Shown: positions 1-10,886 of the stretch, in pieces
How the letters are laid out: each line of letters starts with the position of its first letter
How positions within the stretch are numbered: position 1 is the first letter of the stretch
Assembly (NCBI RefSeq): GCF_014076495.1
Contig: NZ_CP043575.1
Location: 3,100,001 to 3,164,000, forward strand
From: Comamonas koreensis
GTDB lineage: Bacteria > Pseudomonadota > Gammaproteobacteria > Burkholderiales > Burkholderiaceae_C
Length of the DNA stretch: 64,000 bases
Direction: 5' to 3'
Notes under the pieces: model-generated
The model's database searches: none
What the model was told of the DNA's origin: nothing
What the model saw: only the letters and a program-made list of their open reading frames with translations
Position numbers and translations under genes: made by a program

Positions 1-410
1 CGGCACCAGTGCTGGTACCACTGGGTTTTTTCAGCATCGCTGTGGCCCAGCTCGCCGGTCAGGTAGGCCAGCACCCGCAGGTTGTTGATCGGGTGGATCT
101 CGCAGGCCACCTGCAGGGCCAGCGCGCGGATGCGGGCACGGGCCAGCGCATTGCCCGGCAGCATCGAAGACGTCTGCGGGTAGGCCTCGTCCAGCCACTC
201 GATCACGGCCAGCGACTGGTTCAGCCACAGGCCGTCATCGGTCTCCAGCGCGGGCACCAGCGCGTCGCCCACATGGCTGGCAAAGGCGGGTTCGCGGTGC
301 TCGGCCTTGACCAGGTGCACCGGCAGATAGTCATAGGCCAGGCCCTTGGCCTGCATCGCAATGCGCACCCGGTAGGACGCGGACGAGCGGAAATAGTTGT
401 GCAGCTTCAT
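1..410 (-). CDS. Zeta-class glutathione S-transferase, maleylacetoacetate/maleylpyruvate isomerase (3' part cut by window edge)
   Basis: Only the first ~136 codons are inside the window; the gene runs off the left edge. The protein opens MKLHNYFRSSASYRVRIA, carrying the SSxxxRVRIA glutathione-binding motif typical of zeta-class GSTs, followed by the NQSLAVIEWLDE segment that binds the glutathione gamma-glutamyl group and the start of the helical C-terminal domain. Such enzymes use glutathione to isomerise the cis double bond of maleylacetoacetate (tyrosine pathway) or maleylpyruvate (gentisate pathway). The divergent neighbour is a fumarylacetoacetate/fumarylpyruvate hydrolase homologue, the next pathway step, which supports the role. 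Which of the two substrates is used cannot be told from sequence alone. Confidence 0.88.
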   Translation of the reverse strand, partial: MKLHNYFRSSASYRVRIAMQAKGLAYDYLPVHLVKAEHREPAFASHVGDALVPALETDDGLWLNQSLAVIEWLDEAYPQTSSMLPGNALARARIRALALQVACEIHPINNLRVLAYLTGELGHSDAEKTQWYQHWC

Positions 411-601
411 GGCAACCGAGCATAACGCAGGGCGCTGCAGCAGCCGGTCATCCAGTCACCCGCATGACAGCTGGCGTTGCCTGGCATGCCAGGGCCAGCA
501 TGGGCGCAGACCGCGATCCTGCAAAGCGGTTTGTTTTGCCGCATAATTTTTGGCACCGCTTCAACCGGGCGGTTTCCTCCCGCCTCCAACCAAAGTCCAG
601 C

Positions 602-1300
602 ATGAGCCAATACGTCATCCCTCCAGCCTCGCCAACCGGCGTACCTGTTCAAGGCAGCGACCAGCTGTTCCCCGTGCGCCGCGTCTACTGCGTGGGCCGC
701 AACTACGAAGATCATGCCAAGGAAATGGGCTTTACCGGCCGCGAGGCGCCCTTCTTCTTCATGAAGCCCGCTGATGCGGTGGTGCCCGTGGCCACAGGTA
801 GCAGCGGCCAGATCGCCTACCCAACGCTCACCAGCAACCTGCACCACGAGATCGAGCTGGTGGTGGCCATTGGCAAGGGCGGCAAGAACATTGCTGCAGC
901 GGACGCCGCCGCGCACATCTGGGGCTATGGCGTGGGGCTGGACATGACGCGCCGCGACCTGCAAAACGACATGAAAAAGCAAGGCCGCCCCTGGGAGATC
1001 GGCAAGGCCTTTGAAGGCAGCGCACCCATCGCAGCCCTGGTGCCCGCCGCCCAGGCCGGTGATGTCAACAACGCCGAGATCTGGCTCAAGGTCAACGGTG
1101 CCGAACGCCAGCACAGCAATGTGCAAAAGCTGATCTGGAACATTGCCGAGACCATTGAAGTGATCTCGCAAGCCTGGGAGCTGCAAGCCGGTGACCTGAT
1201 CTTCACCGGCACGCCCGAAGGCGTGGCCGCAGTCGTCAAGGGCGATGTGCTCGAAGGCGGCGTGACGGGCCTGCCCCCATTGAAAATCGAGCTGGTGTAA
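602..1300 (+). CDS. Fumarylacetoacetate hydrolase family protein, likely fumarylpyruvate hydrolase
   Basis: A 232-residue single-domain FAH-family enzyme. RVYCVGRNYEDHAKEMG near the N terminus, the acidic metal-binding stretch HHEIELVVAIG, YGVGLDMTRRDLQ, and LIFTGTPEGVA near the C terminus are family hallmarks. The short form resembles fumarylpyruvate hydrolase (NagK type), which cleaves fumarylpyruvate to fumarate and pyruvate with a divalent metal. The start at 602 was preferred to an in-frame ATG at 464 because the extra 46 residues are not family-like. It is divergent from the GST-type isomerase, so the two genes probably form an isomerase-hydrolase pair of aromatic ring cleavage. The ring-cleaving dioxygenase is not in the window, so substrate identity is inferred. 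Confidence 0.85.
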   Translation: MSQYVIPPASPTGVPVQGSDQLFPVRRVYCVGRNYEDHAKEMGFTGREAPFFFMKPADAVVPVATGSSGQIAYPTLTSNLHHEIELVVAIGKGGKNIAAADAAAHIWGYGVGLDMTRRDLQNDMKKQGRPWEIGKAFEGSAPIAALVPAAQAGDVNNAEIWLKVNGAERQHSNVQKLIWNIAETIEVISQAWELQAGDLIFTGTPEGVAAVVKGDVLEGGVTGLPPLKIELV

Positions 1301-1312
1301 GGCCAGGACAAC

Positions 1313-1341
1313 GCGCCACCCGCTGCGGTGGCGCTTTTTTT
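1313..1341 (+). terminator. Rho-independent terminator after the FAH-family gene
   Basis: Perfect 8-bp stem GCGCCACC/GGTGGCGC around a CGCTGC loop, followed at once by seven T residues. It lies 12 bases after the hydrolase stop codon and separates it from the NUDIX gene. Confidence 0.85.
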
Positions 1342-1386
1342 CGTCCCTGGCCGCGAGCAGCGCGACCTTGACGCACAATAGACCGC

Positions 1387-1998
1387 ATGACCTCACGCGC
1401 CCCCGTTGATTTTTGCCGCCGCTGCGGCACCCACGTTGAGCACCGACTGCCCGATGACGGCGACACCAAGATCCGCGCGATCTGCCCGGCCTGCCATACC
1501 GTGCACTACGAGAACCCGCTGAACGTGGTGGGCACCGTCCCCTATATGGGCGACAAGGTGCTGCTGTGCCTGCGCAATATCGAGCCACGCAAAGGTTACT
1601 GGACCTTGCCGGCCGGCTTCATGGAGCTCGATGAGACCACCGGCCAGGGCGCCGAGCGCGAGACCGATGAGGAAGCGGGCGCCGACATCGCGATGGGCCC
1701 GCTGTTTTCGCTGGTCAATGTGCCGCATGTCGGCCAGGTACACCTGTTCTACCTGGCCCAGCTGCAAAGCACCGAATTCAAGCCCGGCTGGGAGACCATC
1801 GAAGCGCGGCTCTTCAGCGAGGCCGAGATTCCTTGGGACCAGATCGCCTTTCGCACCGTCAAGGTCACGTTGCAGCGCTATTTTGAAGACCGCAAGCGCG
1901 GCGCATTCGGCATCCATGTGATCGATCTGGAGACACCCGCCGGCCCCTTGGTTCCCCCCAAGGCTACCGAAGCGTCCACCACCTCGGCCGCTTCCTGA
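1387..1998 (+). CDS. Zinc-ribbon NUDIX hydrolase
   Basis: A 203-residue protein. An N-terminal zinc ribbon is formed by C10-x2-C13 and C33-x2-C36. The NUDIX fold follows, with an intact box GX5EX7REX2EEXG (G..MELDE...RETDEEAG, about residues 77-99) that binds the catalytic metal and hydrolyses nucleoside diphosphates linked to another moiety. This zinc-ribbon plus NUDIX layout is seen in NudC/ADP-ribose pyrophosphatase-like enzymes, but the protein is shorter than NudC and lacks its N-terminal domain, so the substrate is not assigned. The C-terminal ~25 residues are Ala/Thr/Ser/Pro-rich and probably disordered. It is followed after 14 bp by a secreted-protein gene on the same strand. Confidence 0.87.
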   Translation: MTSRAPVDFCRRCGTHVEHRLPDDGDTKIRAICPACHTVHYENPLNVVGTVPYMGDKVLLCLRNIEPRKGYWTLPAGFMELDETTGQGAERETDEEAGADIAMGPLFSLVNVPHVGQVHLFYLAQLQSTEFKPGWETIEARLFSEAEIPWDQIAFRTVKVTLQRYFEDRKRGAFGIHVIDLETPAGPLVPPKATEASTTSAAS

Positions 1999-2012
1999 CC
2001 AGTGTGCAAGCC

Positions 2013-2561
2013 ATGACTTCTACCTTCACCCCGACCACCTCCTCCATCCGCCGCCGCCTGCTGGGCAGCTTGGTACTGCCCGCCGTGGCGGCCAGCAGCG
2101 CCTGGCTGCCAGGCCTCGCCCATGCCGCCAAGCTGCAGGACATGGCGCTGGCCCTGGTCGAGAAATACAAGCTTGGCCACAGCCTGCCCCAGGTGGGTTT
2201 GCAGATTGCGGCCAAATCGCCCGAGTACCAGGCCTTGATCGACAAGATGGGCCAGCAGCAAGCCGGCCAGGCGATGATTGCAGCGACACGCTCGGTCGCA
2301 GCCGACTACCAAAAGCGCTGGAACACGCAGCTGGCTGCCGCCTACGCACAGAATTTCAACGAGGCCCAGCTGCAGTCCTTGCTCGACCAGGGCCCGCAAT
2401 CGCCGCATGCGCAGCTGATGCAAAGCAAGCAGGCCGATATCAACCGCATGATGCAGCAGTCGAGCTCGGGCCTGCTGCGCGAGATGATGGCCAAGGCCTA
2501 TACCAAGGCGCAGCAACCGTCCCCAGCACCCAGCCCTGCGGCCAAAAAGCCTAAGCCCTGA
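2013..2561 (+). CDS. Secreted protein with a DUF2059-like helical region
   Basis: A 182-residue protein of unknown function. Residues ~12-38 form a signal peptide: a basic SIRRRLL start, a hydrophobic core and an AHA|AK cleavage site. The twin arginine could also indicate Tat export. The mature part is mostly helical, and YAQNFNEAQLQSLL resembles the DUF2059 pattern found in periplasmic proteins of proteobacteria. The last ~20 residues are Pro/Ala/Lys-rich. I chose ATG 2013 rather than GTG 2004 because it starts directly before the signal peptide. It lies 14 bp after the NUDIX stop, so co-transcription is likely. The DUF2059 match is by eye and moderate. Confidence 0.7.
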   Translation: MTSTFTPTTSSIRRRLLGSLVLPAVAASSAWLPGLAHAAKLQDMALALVEKYKLGHSLPQVGLQIAAKSPEYQALIDKMGQQQAGQAMIAATRSVAADYQKRWNTQLAAAYAQNFNEAQLQSLLDQGPQSPHAQLMQSKQADINRMMQQSSSGLLREMMAKAYTKAQQPSPAPSPAAKKPKP

Positions 2562-2618
2562 GTCGCAGGGGAACCACACCTGCTTTGCGCGTGATTCTGC
2601 AACGCGCGCTGACACGAC

Positions 2619-2656
2619 AATGCCGTACCCACTGCCAAGTGGCTACGGCATTTTGA
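2619..2656 (+). terminator. Putative terminator hairpin between the secreted-protein and histone-like genes
   Basis: Stem AATGCCGTA/TACGGCATT extended by CCACT/AGTGG, with a short T-run (ATTTTG) on the plus side. The outer AA/TT pairs would also serve transcription arriving from the convergent minus-strand gene. Confidence 0.65.
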
Positions 2657-2668
2657 TGGGCTGCTTAT

Positions 2669-3463
2669 TTAGCGGCTGTCGCGCTTGGCCTGTGCCGCCC
2701 GGGTTTTGGACTGGCCGCTGGCCTTGATTTTCTTGTTCACCGGCTGGGCCTTGATGGGGTTGCCCCGGCTGGCCGCGGCCGGCTGGCGGGTAGGCACCGC
2801 GCCGCGCGCAGCAGCGGCTGCGTTACCGCCGACCTCGGCATTGGCAGCGGTGGTTTTGCGTGCTTTGGCCGGTGCCGCTGCCGCTTTCTTCGCAGGGGCC
2901 TTGGTGGACTTGGCTGCTGGTTTTTTGACCGCAGCGGCCTTCTTGGCTGCGGGCACCTTCACAGCCGTCTTGGCTGCTTTGCGCGGCGCGGCAGCAGGCG
3001 TTGCGGACGCCGTCTTGGTCGCAGGCTTTTTCACCGCGCTCTTGGCTGCAGACTTGGTCGCGGTCTTGCTTGCTGTTTTTGTAGCAGTTTTTTTTACCGC
3101 CTTCGCAGGGGCAGCTGCACGTTGGGTCGCTGCGCCTGCCGTACTCTTGGCAGCAGTAGCCTGGAGCTTGGCCAGCCGCTCTTCAAAGCGGCCGAGCACG
3201 TCCTGCATCACATCGGCTTTGAGTTCGGTGCGGCTGTTCTCATTGCCAGTGGGCCTGCTGGCGGCGGCCGGGCCCTTTTGGGTTTTCACCGACTGGCGTT
3301 GGTAGAGATCGCGGTACTTGGCGCGCAAGGTACGGCTGCGGGTGATCTTGCTGCTGAGCTGACGCTCGGTCAGATCCTTGATCGCATTGGCACGGCTGGC
3401 TTGGAACAATTCCAATTCAGGCTTGGTCAGCAAGGTCTGAACTTGTCTCAGGGTATAGCTCAC
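2669..3463 (-). CDS. Lysine/alanine-rich histone H1-like protein
   Basis: A 264-residue protein in two parts. Residues 1-~95 (YTLRQVQTLLTKPELELFQAS...RTLRAKYRDLYQRQ...FEERLAKL) are an ordinary charged helical region. From ~100 onward the sequence is a low-complexity tail of KKTATKTA, AAKKAAAVKKPAA and APAKKAA-type units, like bacterial histone H1 homologues and AlgP-type DNA-compacting tails. A role in nucleic-acid binding or nucleoid organisation is inferred. The start is a GTG at 3463 with AGAGGAG five bases upstream; this is much better supported than longer in-frame starts, whose translation runs through the ligA-side hairpin. Such Lys/Ala repeat tails expand and contract easily between strains. 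Confidence 0.75.
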   Translation of the reverse strand: MSYTLRQVQTLLTKPELELFQASRANAIKDLTERQLSSKITRSRTLRAKYRDLYQRQSVKTQKGPAAASRPTGNENSRTELKADVMQDVLGRFEERLAKLQATAAKSTAGAATQRAAAPAKAVKKTATKTASKTATKSAAKSAVKKPATKTASATPAAAPRKAAKTAVKVPAAKKAAAVKKPAAKSTKAPAKKAAAAPAKARKTTAANAEVGGNAAAAARGAVPTRQPAAASRGNPIKAQPVNKKIKASGQSKTRAAQAKRDSR

Positions 3464-3479
3464 GGCATCTCCTCTGCAT

Positions 3480-3507
3480 AAAAAAGCAGGGCCGCCGGAT
3501 AGCGGCC
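3480..3507 (-). terminator. Terminator-like hairpin downstream of ligA, in the leader of the histone-like gene
   Basis: On the minus strand: GGCCGC, a six-base loop TATCCG, GCGGCC, then CTGC and six T residues. It lies ~120 bp after the ligA stop but only 17 bp before the GTG of the next gene, so it may end ligA transcripts and attenuate read-through into the histone-like gene. Confidence 0.6.
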
Positions 3508-3624
3508 ACTGGCGTTTTTCATCGTATTGACATCTGGTGCGTGGCGATGTCAGAGAAAGCCCCCTTATCCCTATGGCCCCATCCGCTGCCATGCAGTGCT
3601 GAAGGACCAGCCTTTTGGGTCAGA

Positions 3625-5799
<2,175 letters not shown>

Positions 5800-5828
5800 T
5801 CATTGCGTAAACAGCGGCGCCCAGAACG

Positions 5829-5854
5829 CAAAAAAGGCTGCACAGGCAGCCTTT
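5829..5854 (-). terminator. Rho-independent terminator after zipA
   Basis: On the minus strand AAAGGCTGC, a four-base loop, then GCAGCCTTT running into seven T residues. It starts 17 bp after the zipA stop and lies before ligA, so ligA is expressed either by partial read-through or from its own promoter in 5719-5828. Confidence 0.85.
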
Positions 5855-5871
5855 GGCAAAACGGGTGCGGC

Positions 5872-7005
5872 TTAGCTGAACAAACGCCGTGCAGCCAGCG
5901 AGCCCGCTGCCAGGTCGCGCTGCTCGAGCTGGTCGTACAAGTTTTCCAGATCCTGGGCGATGGGGTCCACCACCATGATCGGCAGGGGCGTGCCATTTTG
6001 GTCGCAGATGACGCCGTCCATCTCGGCGCACAGCGCCTCGGCGGCAGTGCGCATCTTGTCGAAGGGCTTTTCGCTGCGTGCCACATGGGGCACATCCAGG
6101 CTCAGCAGCACATCGCGCAAGGCGCTGGCTTCCGGATCGTCGGCCAGTGCAGCCTGCGCGTCATAGGTCAGCGCCAATATGGCAGGCATTTGCTCGATGC
6201 CCGAAGGCATCACCATGCGGCCAGGGCCAGCCGGCACAAAGCCATGCTTGGCCGCAACCTGGGCCACATAGCCGGGGCTCCAGGAGGCGCGCTTGGCACG
6301 CAGCATAAAGGCCAGCTGCGCATCATGCTCGCTGGCAAAGGCGTCAAGTTCGCGAGCACGGGCCACTTCCTGCAGCATGTCAGGCGTGTCGTGCGCCGCG
6401 CCGATGCTGTCGGCAAACTGCTGGACCTTGGTGACGAACTCGGAAAACTCGATCTCGTTCATCGGGCCATGGCGGTTGGCCAGCTGCACGCCGGCCTGAA
6501 ATCCGGTGTAGCGGGCGCCGGCGCGTGGCAGCTCCCAGGTCTGGCTGGTCTCGTTCAGGCCTTCGATGTTGAAGGCCTTGTTGCCGGCGCGAAAGCTGCT
6601 GGGCATGGCTGCGATGGCCGCATTGCCGGAGACGATGCCGTCGGTGTGGATGGTGGCAATCGCATCGGTGAGCGGGTCGAGAATCTGCTGGCGGTCACCC
6701 AGGTAGGTGCCGGGGTTGCCGCTGCGTGCCACCGCGCCTGCACCAAAGGCATCGGCACTGTGGCCGCTCAGGCGGGGGCCCTGGCCGCCCAGTTGGGCAT
6801 CGAGCACCGGGTCACCGGTGGCTGACGATGCCGCGCGGCCATCAAAGCCGGGCTCGTAGCGCAGCTCGGAGTCGCCGCTCTGGCCTGGCTCCTCGGGCCG
6901 GGGTTTCTTGGGCTCGTTGCGGCGTGCCGACCAGGTGTTGTAGGCGATGTACAAAACCAGAATGACACCAAAGGTGATCACCAACGCCAGTTGAAAATTA
7001 CTCAT
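5872..7005 (-). CDS. zipA: Cell division protein ZipA
   Basis: A 377-residue inner-membrane protein. Residues ~4-24 (FQLALVITFGVILVLYIAYNTW) are the N-terminal membrane anchor, followed by a charged, Pro-rich linker and the C-terminal FtsZ-binding domain from about residue 235 (YTGFQAGVQLANRHGPMNEIEFSEFV...MVMPSGIEQMPAILALTY). ZipA tethers FtsZ filaments to the membrane at the division site. It lies 23 bp downstream of smc, an arrangement common in betaproteobacteria. The variable linker and the family-specific C-terminal domain make this assignment good rather than certain. Confidence 0.88.
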   Translation of the reverse strand: MSNFQLALVITFGVILVLYIAYNTWSARRNEPKKPRPEEPGQSGDSELRYEPGFDGRAASSATGDPVLDAQLGGQGPRLSGHSADAFGAGAVARSGNPGTYLGDRQQILDPLTDAIATIHTDGIVSGNAAIAAMPSSFRAGNKAFNIEGLNETSQTWELPRAGARYTGFQAGVQLANRHGPMNEIEFSEFVTKVQQFADSIGAAHDTPDMLQEVARARELDAFASEHDAQLAFMLRAKRASWSPGYVAQVAAKHGFVPAGPGRMVMPSGIEQMPAILALTYDAQAALADDPEASALRDVLLSLDVPHVARSEKPFDKMRTAAEALCAEMDGVICDQNGTPLPIMVVDPIAQDLENLYDQLEQRDLAAGSLAARRLFS

Positions 7006-7028
7006 ACGACTTCGTTTTTAAAAATCTT

Positions 7029-10000
7029 TCACGCCGAATCGGCCATCGACAAGGCAGATTCCATATCCACGGCCACAATGCGCGAGACGCCCTGCTCCTG
7101 CATTGTCACACCAATCAGCTGCTGGGCGATCTCCATCGCGATCTTGTTGTGGCTGATGAAGAGGAACTGCGTGCTGCGGCTCATCGAGGCCACCAGCTTG
7201 GCATAGCGCTCGGTATTGGCATCGTCGAGCGGCGCGTCCACCTCATCGAGCAGACAGAACGGCGCCGGGTTCAGCTGGAAGATCGCAAACACCAGCGCAA
7301 TCGCGGTCAGCGCTTTCTCGCCGCCCGACAGCAGATGGATGGTCTGGTTCTTCTTGCCCGGCGGCTGGGCCATCACCTGCACGCCCGAGTCCAGAATCTC
7401 GTCGCCGGTGATGATCAGCTTGGCCTGGCCGCCGCCAAAGAGCTCGGGGAACATGCGGCCAAAATGGCTGTTGACGGTGTCAAACGTGCCCGAGAGCAGC
7501 TGCCGGGTTTCGGCATCGATCTTCTTGATCGCGTCTTCCAGGGTTGTCATGGCCTGGGTCAGGTCGTCCATCTGCGAGTCGAGGAAGGTCTTGCGCTCGC
7601 GGGCGTGGTTGAGCTCATCGAGCGCGGCCAGATTGACGGCGCCCAGCGCTTCAATCTCGCGGTGCAGGCGGTCAATCTCGCCTTGCAGACCGGTCAGGCG
7701 CACCTGGCCGTCCTTGACCGAGGCGGCAATGACCTCCAGATCGGCCTGGGCTTCCTGCAGCAAGGTTGTGTACTGCTCCAGGCCCAGTTGCGCGGCCTGC
7801 TCCTTGAGCTTGAACTCGGTGATGCGGTCGCGCAGCGGCTGCAGCTCGCGCTCAAACTGCTGGCGGCGCTCATCGCTGCTGCGCAGCCGGGCGGTCAGGT
7901 CGTCGTACTCGCTGCGGCGCGCGGCCAGGTCCTTCTCGCGCTCCATCTTCAGGTTCAGCGCATCTTGCAGGCCGCCTTGCGCGGCCGCGTCGTTGAGGCG
8001 CTTTTGCTCCTCCTGCGCGCGCAGCTGTTCATCGCCCAGGGCCTTGGCCTGCTGTAACGCCGTCTCCATCGTGCGGTTGAGCTCGGCGCGGCGCGCTTCC
8101 ATGCTGCGCTGGCCAAACACCGCTTCCTGCGACTGGCGCTCCAGTGCACGCAACTGCTCGCGGGCGCTGGCCAGCTTGCGCTCGGACTCATACACGGTCT
8201 CATCGAGCTGGGCATGGCGCTCCTGGCTGTCGGCCAGCTGCATGTCCAGCTCTTCAAAGCGGGCCTCGGCCGCAATCCGGCGCTCCTGGATCTCTTCGAG
8301 CTGCTGCACCACTTCGCCCAGGTCGGTGTCGATCTGCGCGGTGCGGGCCCGGGCCTGCTCGGCCAACTGGGTCAGGCGCAAGGTCTCGACCTGCAGCTCA
8401 TGGGCGCGGTTGCGGGTTTGCGCAGCCTCGGCGCGCACGGCCACCAGGCGCTGCGAGGCATCAGCGTAGGCGCTCTCGGCACGCACCAGCGCATTGCGCG
8501 CCTCTTCGCCAATCAGCGATTGGGCGCGCAGCTCCTTTTCCAGGTGTTCGATTTCCTGGGCCCGGGCCAGCATGCCCGACTGCTCGGAGTCCTGCGCATA
8601 AAAGCTCACGCTGTGCAGGCTCACCGAATGGCCGGTCGGCACAAAAATGGTTTCGCCCGCCTGCAGGCGGCTGCGCTGGGCCAGCGCCTCGTCCAGGCTC
8701 GGGCAGGTGTAGCAGCCGCTCAGCCAATCGACCAGCACGGCGCGCAGGCCGGCATCGTGCACGCGCAGCAAATCAGACAGCTGCGCGAGTTTGCCAGCAG
8801 GAGCTGCGGCCGGTGCTTGGGGCACGCTGTAGAAAGCCAGGCGGGCGGGGGGTGCATCCTGGGCACCTGCGCCCAAAAAGCCGCGCACCATATCGAGGCG
8901 GCTGACTTCCAGTGCAGCCAGGCGCTCGCGCAATGCCGCTTCGAGGGCGTTTTCCCAGCCGGGCTCGACCTGGATGCGGCTCCACAGGCCTTGGAGGCCA
9001 TCGAGCCCATGCTTGGCCAGCCAGGGCTGCAGCTTGCCATCGGTCTTGACCTTTTCCTGCAAGGCCTTGAGGGCCTCGAGCCGTGCCGACAGATCGGCCT
9101 GCTTGGCGCCTTCCTGGTTGACCTGTTGCTGCTTGCTACGCCGCGCCTCATCGAGCTGGGGGACGCTGTCTTGCAGCTCCAGCAGGCGCCCTTCGGCAAT
9201 CTCGGCGGCCTCGGCTGCTTCCTCGTTTTGCTGCTGCAGGTTGGCCAGGCGGGTCTCGTCGGGCGCGGCCATCGCATTGCGGTCGCTGCGCAATCGCTCG
9301 CTGCGCACTTCCAGGCCTCGGCTTTGTTCGTTCAGGCTGCGCTGCTCGGCGGCCAGCACCTGGATCTGCTGCTGCACCTGGGTGACGGAGCTGCGCTGCT
9401 CATTGGCGCGCTGCTGGGCCAGGCGCAGCGCCTCTTCCATATCGGGCAGCTGCAGGTTTTGCTCTTCGAGCTGGGCGGCCAGCATCTCGGCGCGCTCTTC
9501 GGCATCCATGCCCTGGCCGGCCAGGTTCTCCAGCTCGGCCTCGGATTCGTCCTTGCGAACGGTCCACTGCGCAATCTGCTCGGCCAGTTGCACCAGTCGG
9601 TTTTCCACGCGCTGGCGGCCTTCGACCACATAGCGGATCTCCGCTTCGAGCCGGCCCACTTCGGCCGTGGCCTCGTAAAGCTTGCCCTGCGCCTGGTTGA
9701 CGATGTCGCCCGCGGCATAGTGCGACTGGCGAATGGTCTCGAGGTCCGCCTCGACATGGCGCAGATCGGCCAGGCGCGACTCCAGGTCATTAACGGCCTT
9801 GAGGCCATCGATGCGCACCTTCTCCTGCTCCTGCTCGGCATCACTGCGTTTCAGGAACCACAGCTGGTGCTGCTTCAAGGTGGCGCTGGCATTGAGCGCG
9901 TTGTACTTGGCCGCCACCTCGGCCTGCTTCTCCAGCTTGTCGAGGTTGGCGTTGAGCTCGCGCAGGATGTCCTCGACCCGGGTCAGGTTCTCGCGTGTGT

Positions 10001-10556
10001 CGTTGAGGCGGTTCTCGGTCTCGCGGCGGCGCTCCTTGTACTTGGAGACGCCAGCGGCCTCTTCCAGAAACAGGCGCAGCTCTTCGGGGCGCGACTCGAT
10101 GATGCGGCTGATGGTGCCCTGGCCGATGATGGCGTAGGCGCGCGGGCCCAGGCCCGTGCCCAGAAACACGTCCTGCACATCGCGCCGGCGCACCGGCATG
10201 TTGTTGATGAAGTAGCTGCTGCTGCCGTCGCGCGTGAGCACGCGTTTGACCGCAATTTCGGTGTACTGGCTCCACTGGCCGCCGGCGCGGTGGTCGCTGT
10301 TGTCAAACACCAGCTCCACGCTGGAGCGGCTGGCCGGCTTGCGGTGCGTGGTGCCATTGAAGATCACATCCTGCATGGATTCGCCGCGCAGCTCGCTCGC
10401 CTTGGACTCGCCCAGCACCCAGCGCACCGCATCCATGATGTTGGACTTGCCGCAGCCATTGGGGCCGACCACGCCCACCAGTTGCCCTGGCAGCATGAAA
10501 TTGGTGGGCTCCGCAAACGATTTGAAGCCAGCAAGCTTGATGGAATTGAGGCGCAC
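7029..10556 (-). CDS. smc: Chromosome segregation ATPase SMC
   Basis: A 1,175-residue SMC protein, of normal length. The N-terminal ATPase half starts MRLNSIKLAGFKSFAEPT and has Walker A GPNGCGKSN at ~32-40. Two long coiled coils flank a Gly-containing hinge around residues 510-660. The C-terminal half has the ABC signature LLSGGEKAL and Walker B FCLLDEVDAPLDDAN. SMC dimers with ScpA/ScpB load and extrude chromosomal DNA. The start codon is GTG at 10556; no strong ribosome-binding site is visible, but the N terminus fits the family exactly. zipA follows after 23 bp. smc is divergent from selO across 330 bp. Confidence 0.97.
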   Translation of the reverse strand: MRLNSIKLAGFKSFAEPTNFMLPGQLVGVVGPNGCGKSNIMDAVRWVLGESKASELRGESMQDVIFNGTTHRKPASRSSVELVFDNSDHRAGGQWSQYTEIAVKRVLTRDGSSSYFINNMPVRRRDVQDVFLGTGLGPRAYAIIGQGTISRIIESRPEELRLFLEEAAGVSKYKERRRETENRLNDTRENLTRVEDILRELNANLDKLEKQAEVAAKYNALNASATLKQHQLWFLKRSDAEQEQEKVRIDGLKAVNDLESRLADLRHVEADLETIRQSHYAAGDIVNQAQGKLYEATAEVGRLEAEIRYVVEGRQRVENRLVQLAEQIAQWTVRKDESEAELENLAGQGMDAEERAEMLAAQLEEQNLQLPDMEEALRLAQQRANEQRSSVTQVQQQIQVLAAEQRSLNEQSRGLEVRSERLRSDRNAMAAPDETRLANLQQQNEEAAEAAEIAEGRLLELQDSVPQLDEARRSKQQQVNQEGAKQADLSARLEALKALQEKVKTDGKLQPWLAKHGLDGLQGLWSRIQVEPGWENALEAALRERLAALEVSRLDMVRGFLGAGAQDAPPARLAFYSVPQAPAAAPAGKLAQLSDLLRVHDAGLRAVLVDWLSGCYTCPSLDEALAQRSRLQAGETIFVPTGHSVSLHSVSFYAQDSEQSGMLARAQEIEHLEKELRAQSLIGEEARNALVRAESAYADASQRLVAVRAEAAQTRNRAHELQVETLRLTQLAEQARARTAQIDTDLGEVVQQLEEIQERRIAAEARFEELDMQLADSQERHAQLDETVYESERKLASAREQLRALERQSQEAVFGQRSMEARRAELNRTMETALQQAKALGDEQLRAQEEQKRLNDAAAQGGLQDALNLKMEREKDLAARRSEYDDLTARLRSSDERRQQFERELQPLRDRITEFKLKEQAAQLGLEQYTTLLQEAQADLEVIAASVKDGQVRLTGLQGEIDRLHREIEALGAVNLAALDELNHARERKTFLDSQMDDLTQAMTTLEDAIKKIDAETRQLLSGTFDTVNSHFGRMFPELFGGGQAKLIITGDEILDSGVQVMAQPPGKKNQTIHLLSGGEKALTAIALVFAIFQLNPAPFCLLDEVDAPLDDANTERYAKLVASMSRSTQFLFISHNKIAMEIAQQLIGVTMQEQGVSRIVAVDMESALSMADSA

Positions 10557-10886
10557 AGTGCTCGTTTTCTCTTGGATGGGCGGCGATCACCTGCCTGGCG
10601 TTGTCGCAAGCGGGCCGGGCCACGCAAGGTGGAGCTGGCCCGGCATGGCCGGCAGGTGCCTGAGGTCCCAGGGATCTCTTCTGATGAAGCAAGCGGTAGA
10701 ACTCAGGCCGACATAATAACCGGCCCTCCTGGCCCACCAGGGACAAAAGCGCCTGCTGCTGCGGTTTTGCGCCCTGGGCAGGGTCAAATAATGTTGCGCC
10801 GCCGCTGCGCTGCGCCCTGCAGGGGCCAGGCTTGCTTTATAGACACAGGGCCACGCAGGGAAAGCCGCAAGGCAGACAATGGCTGC
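10557..10886. other. Divergent smc/selO intergenic region, 330 bp
   Basis: No gene, RNA or repeat could be recognised. It must hold the promoters of smc (minus) and selO (plus). It is as GC-rich as the coding DNA, except for short AT patches near 10710 (ACATAATAACC) and 10788 (TCAAATAATGTTG) that are the best places to look for -10 elements. Confidence 0.6.

Noticed and set aside
8214..10886. In-frame upstream extension of selO making a 1,408-codon frame
   Set aside because: The extension is antisense to smc and has no family match; selO starts at 10887 or 10899.
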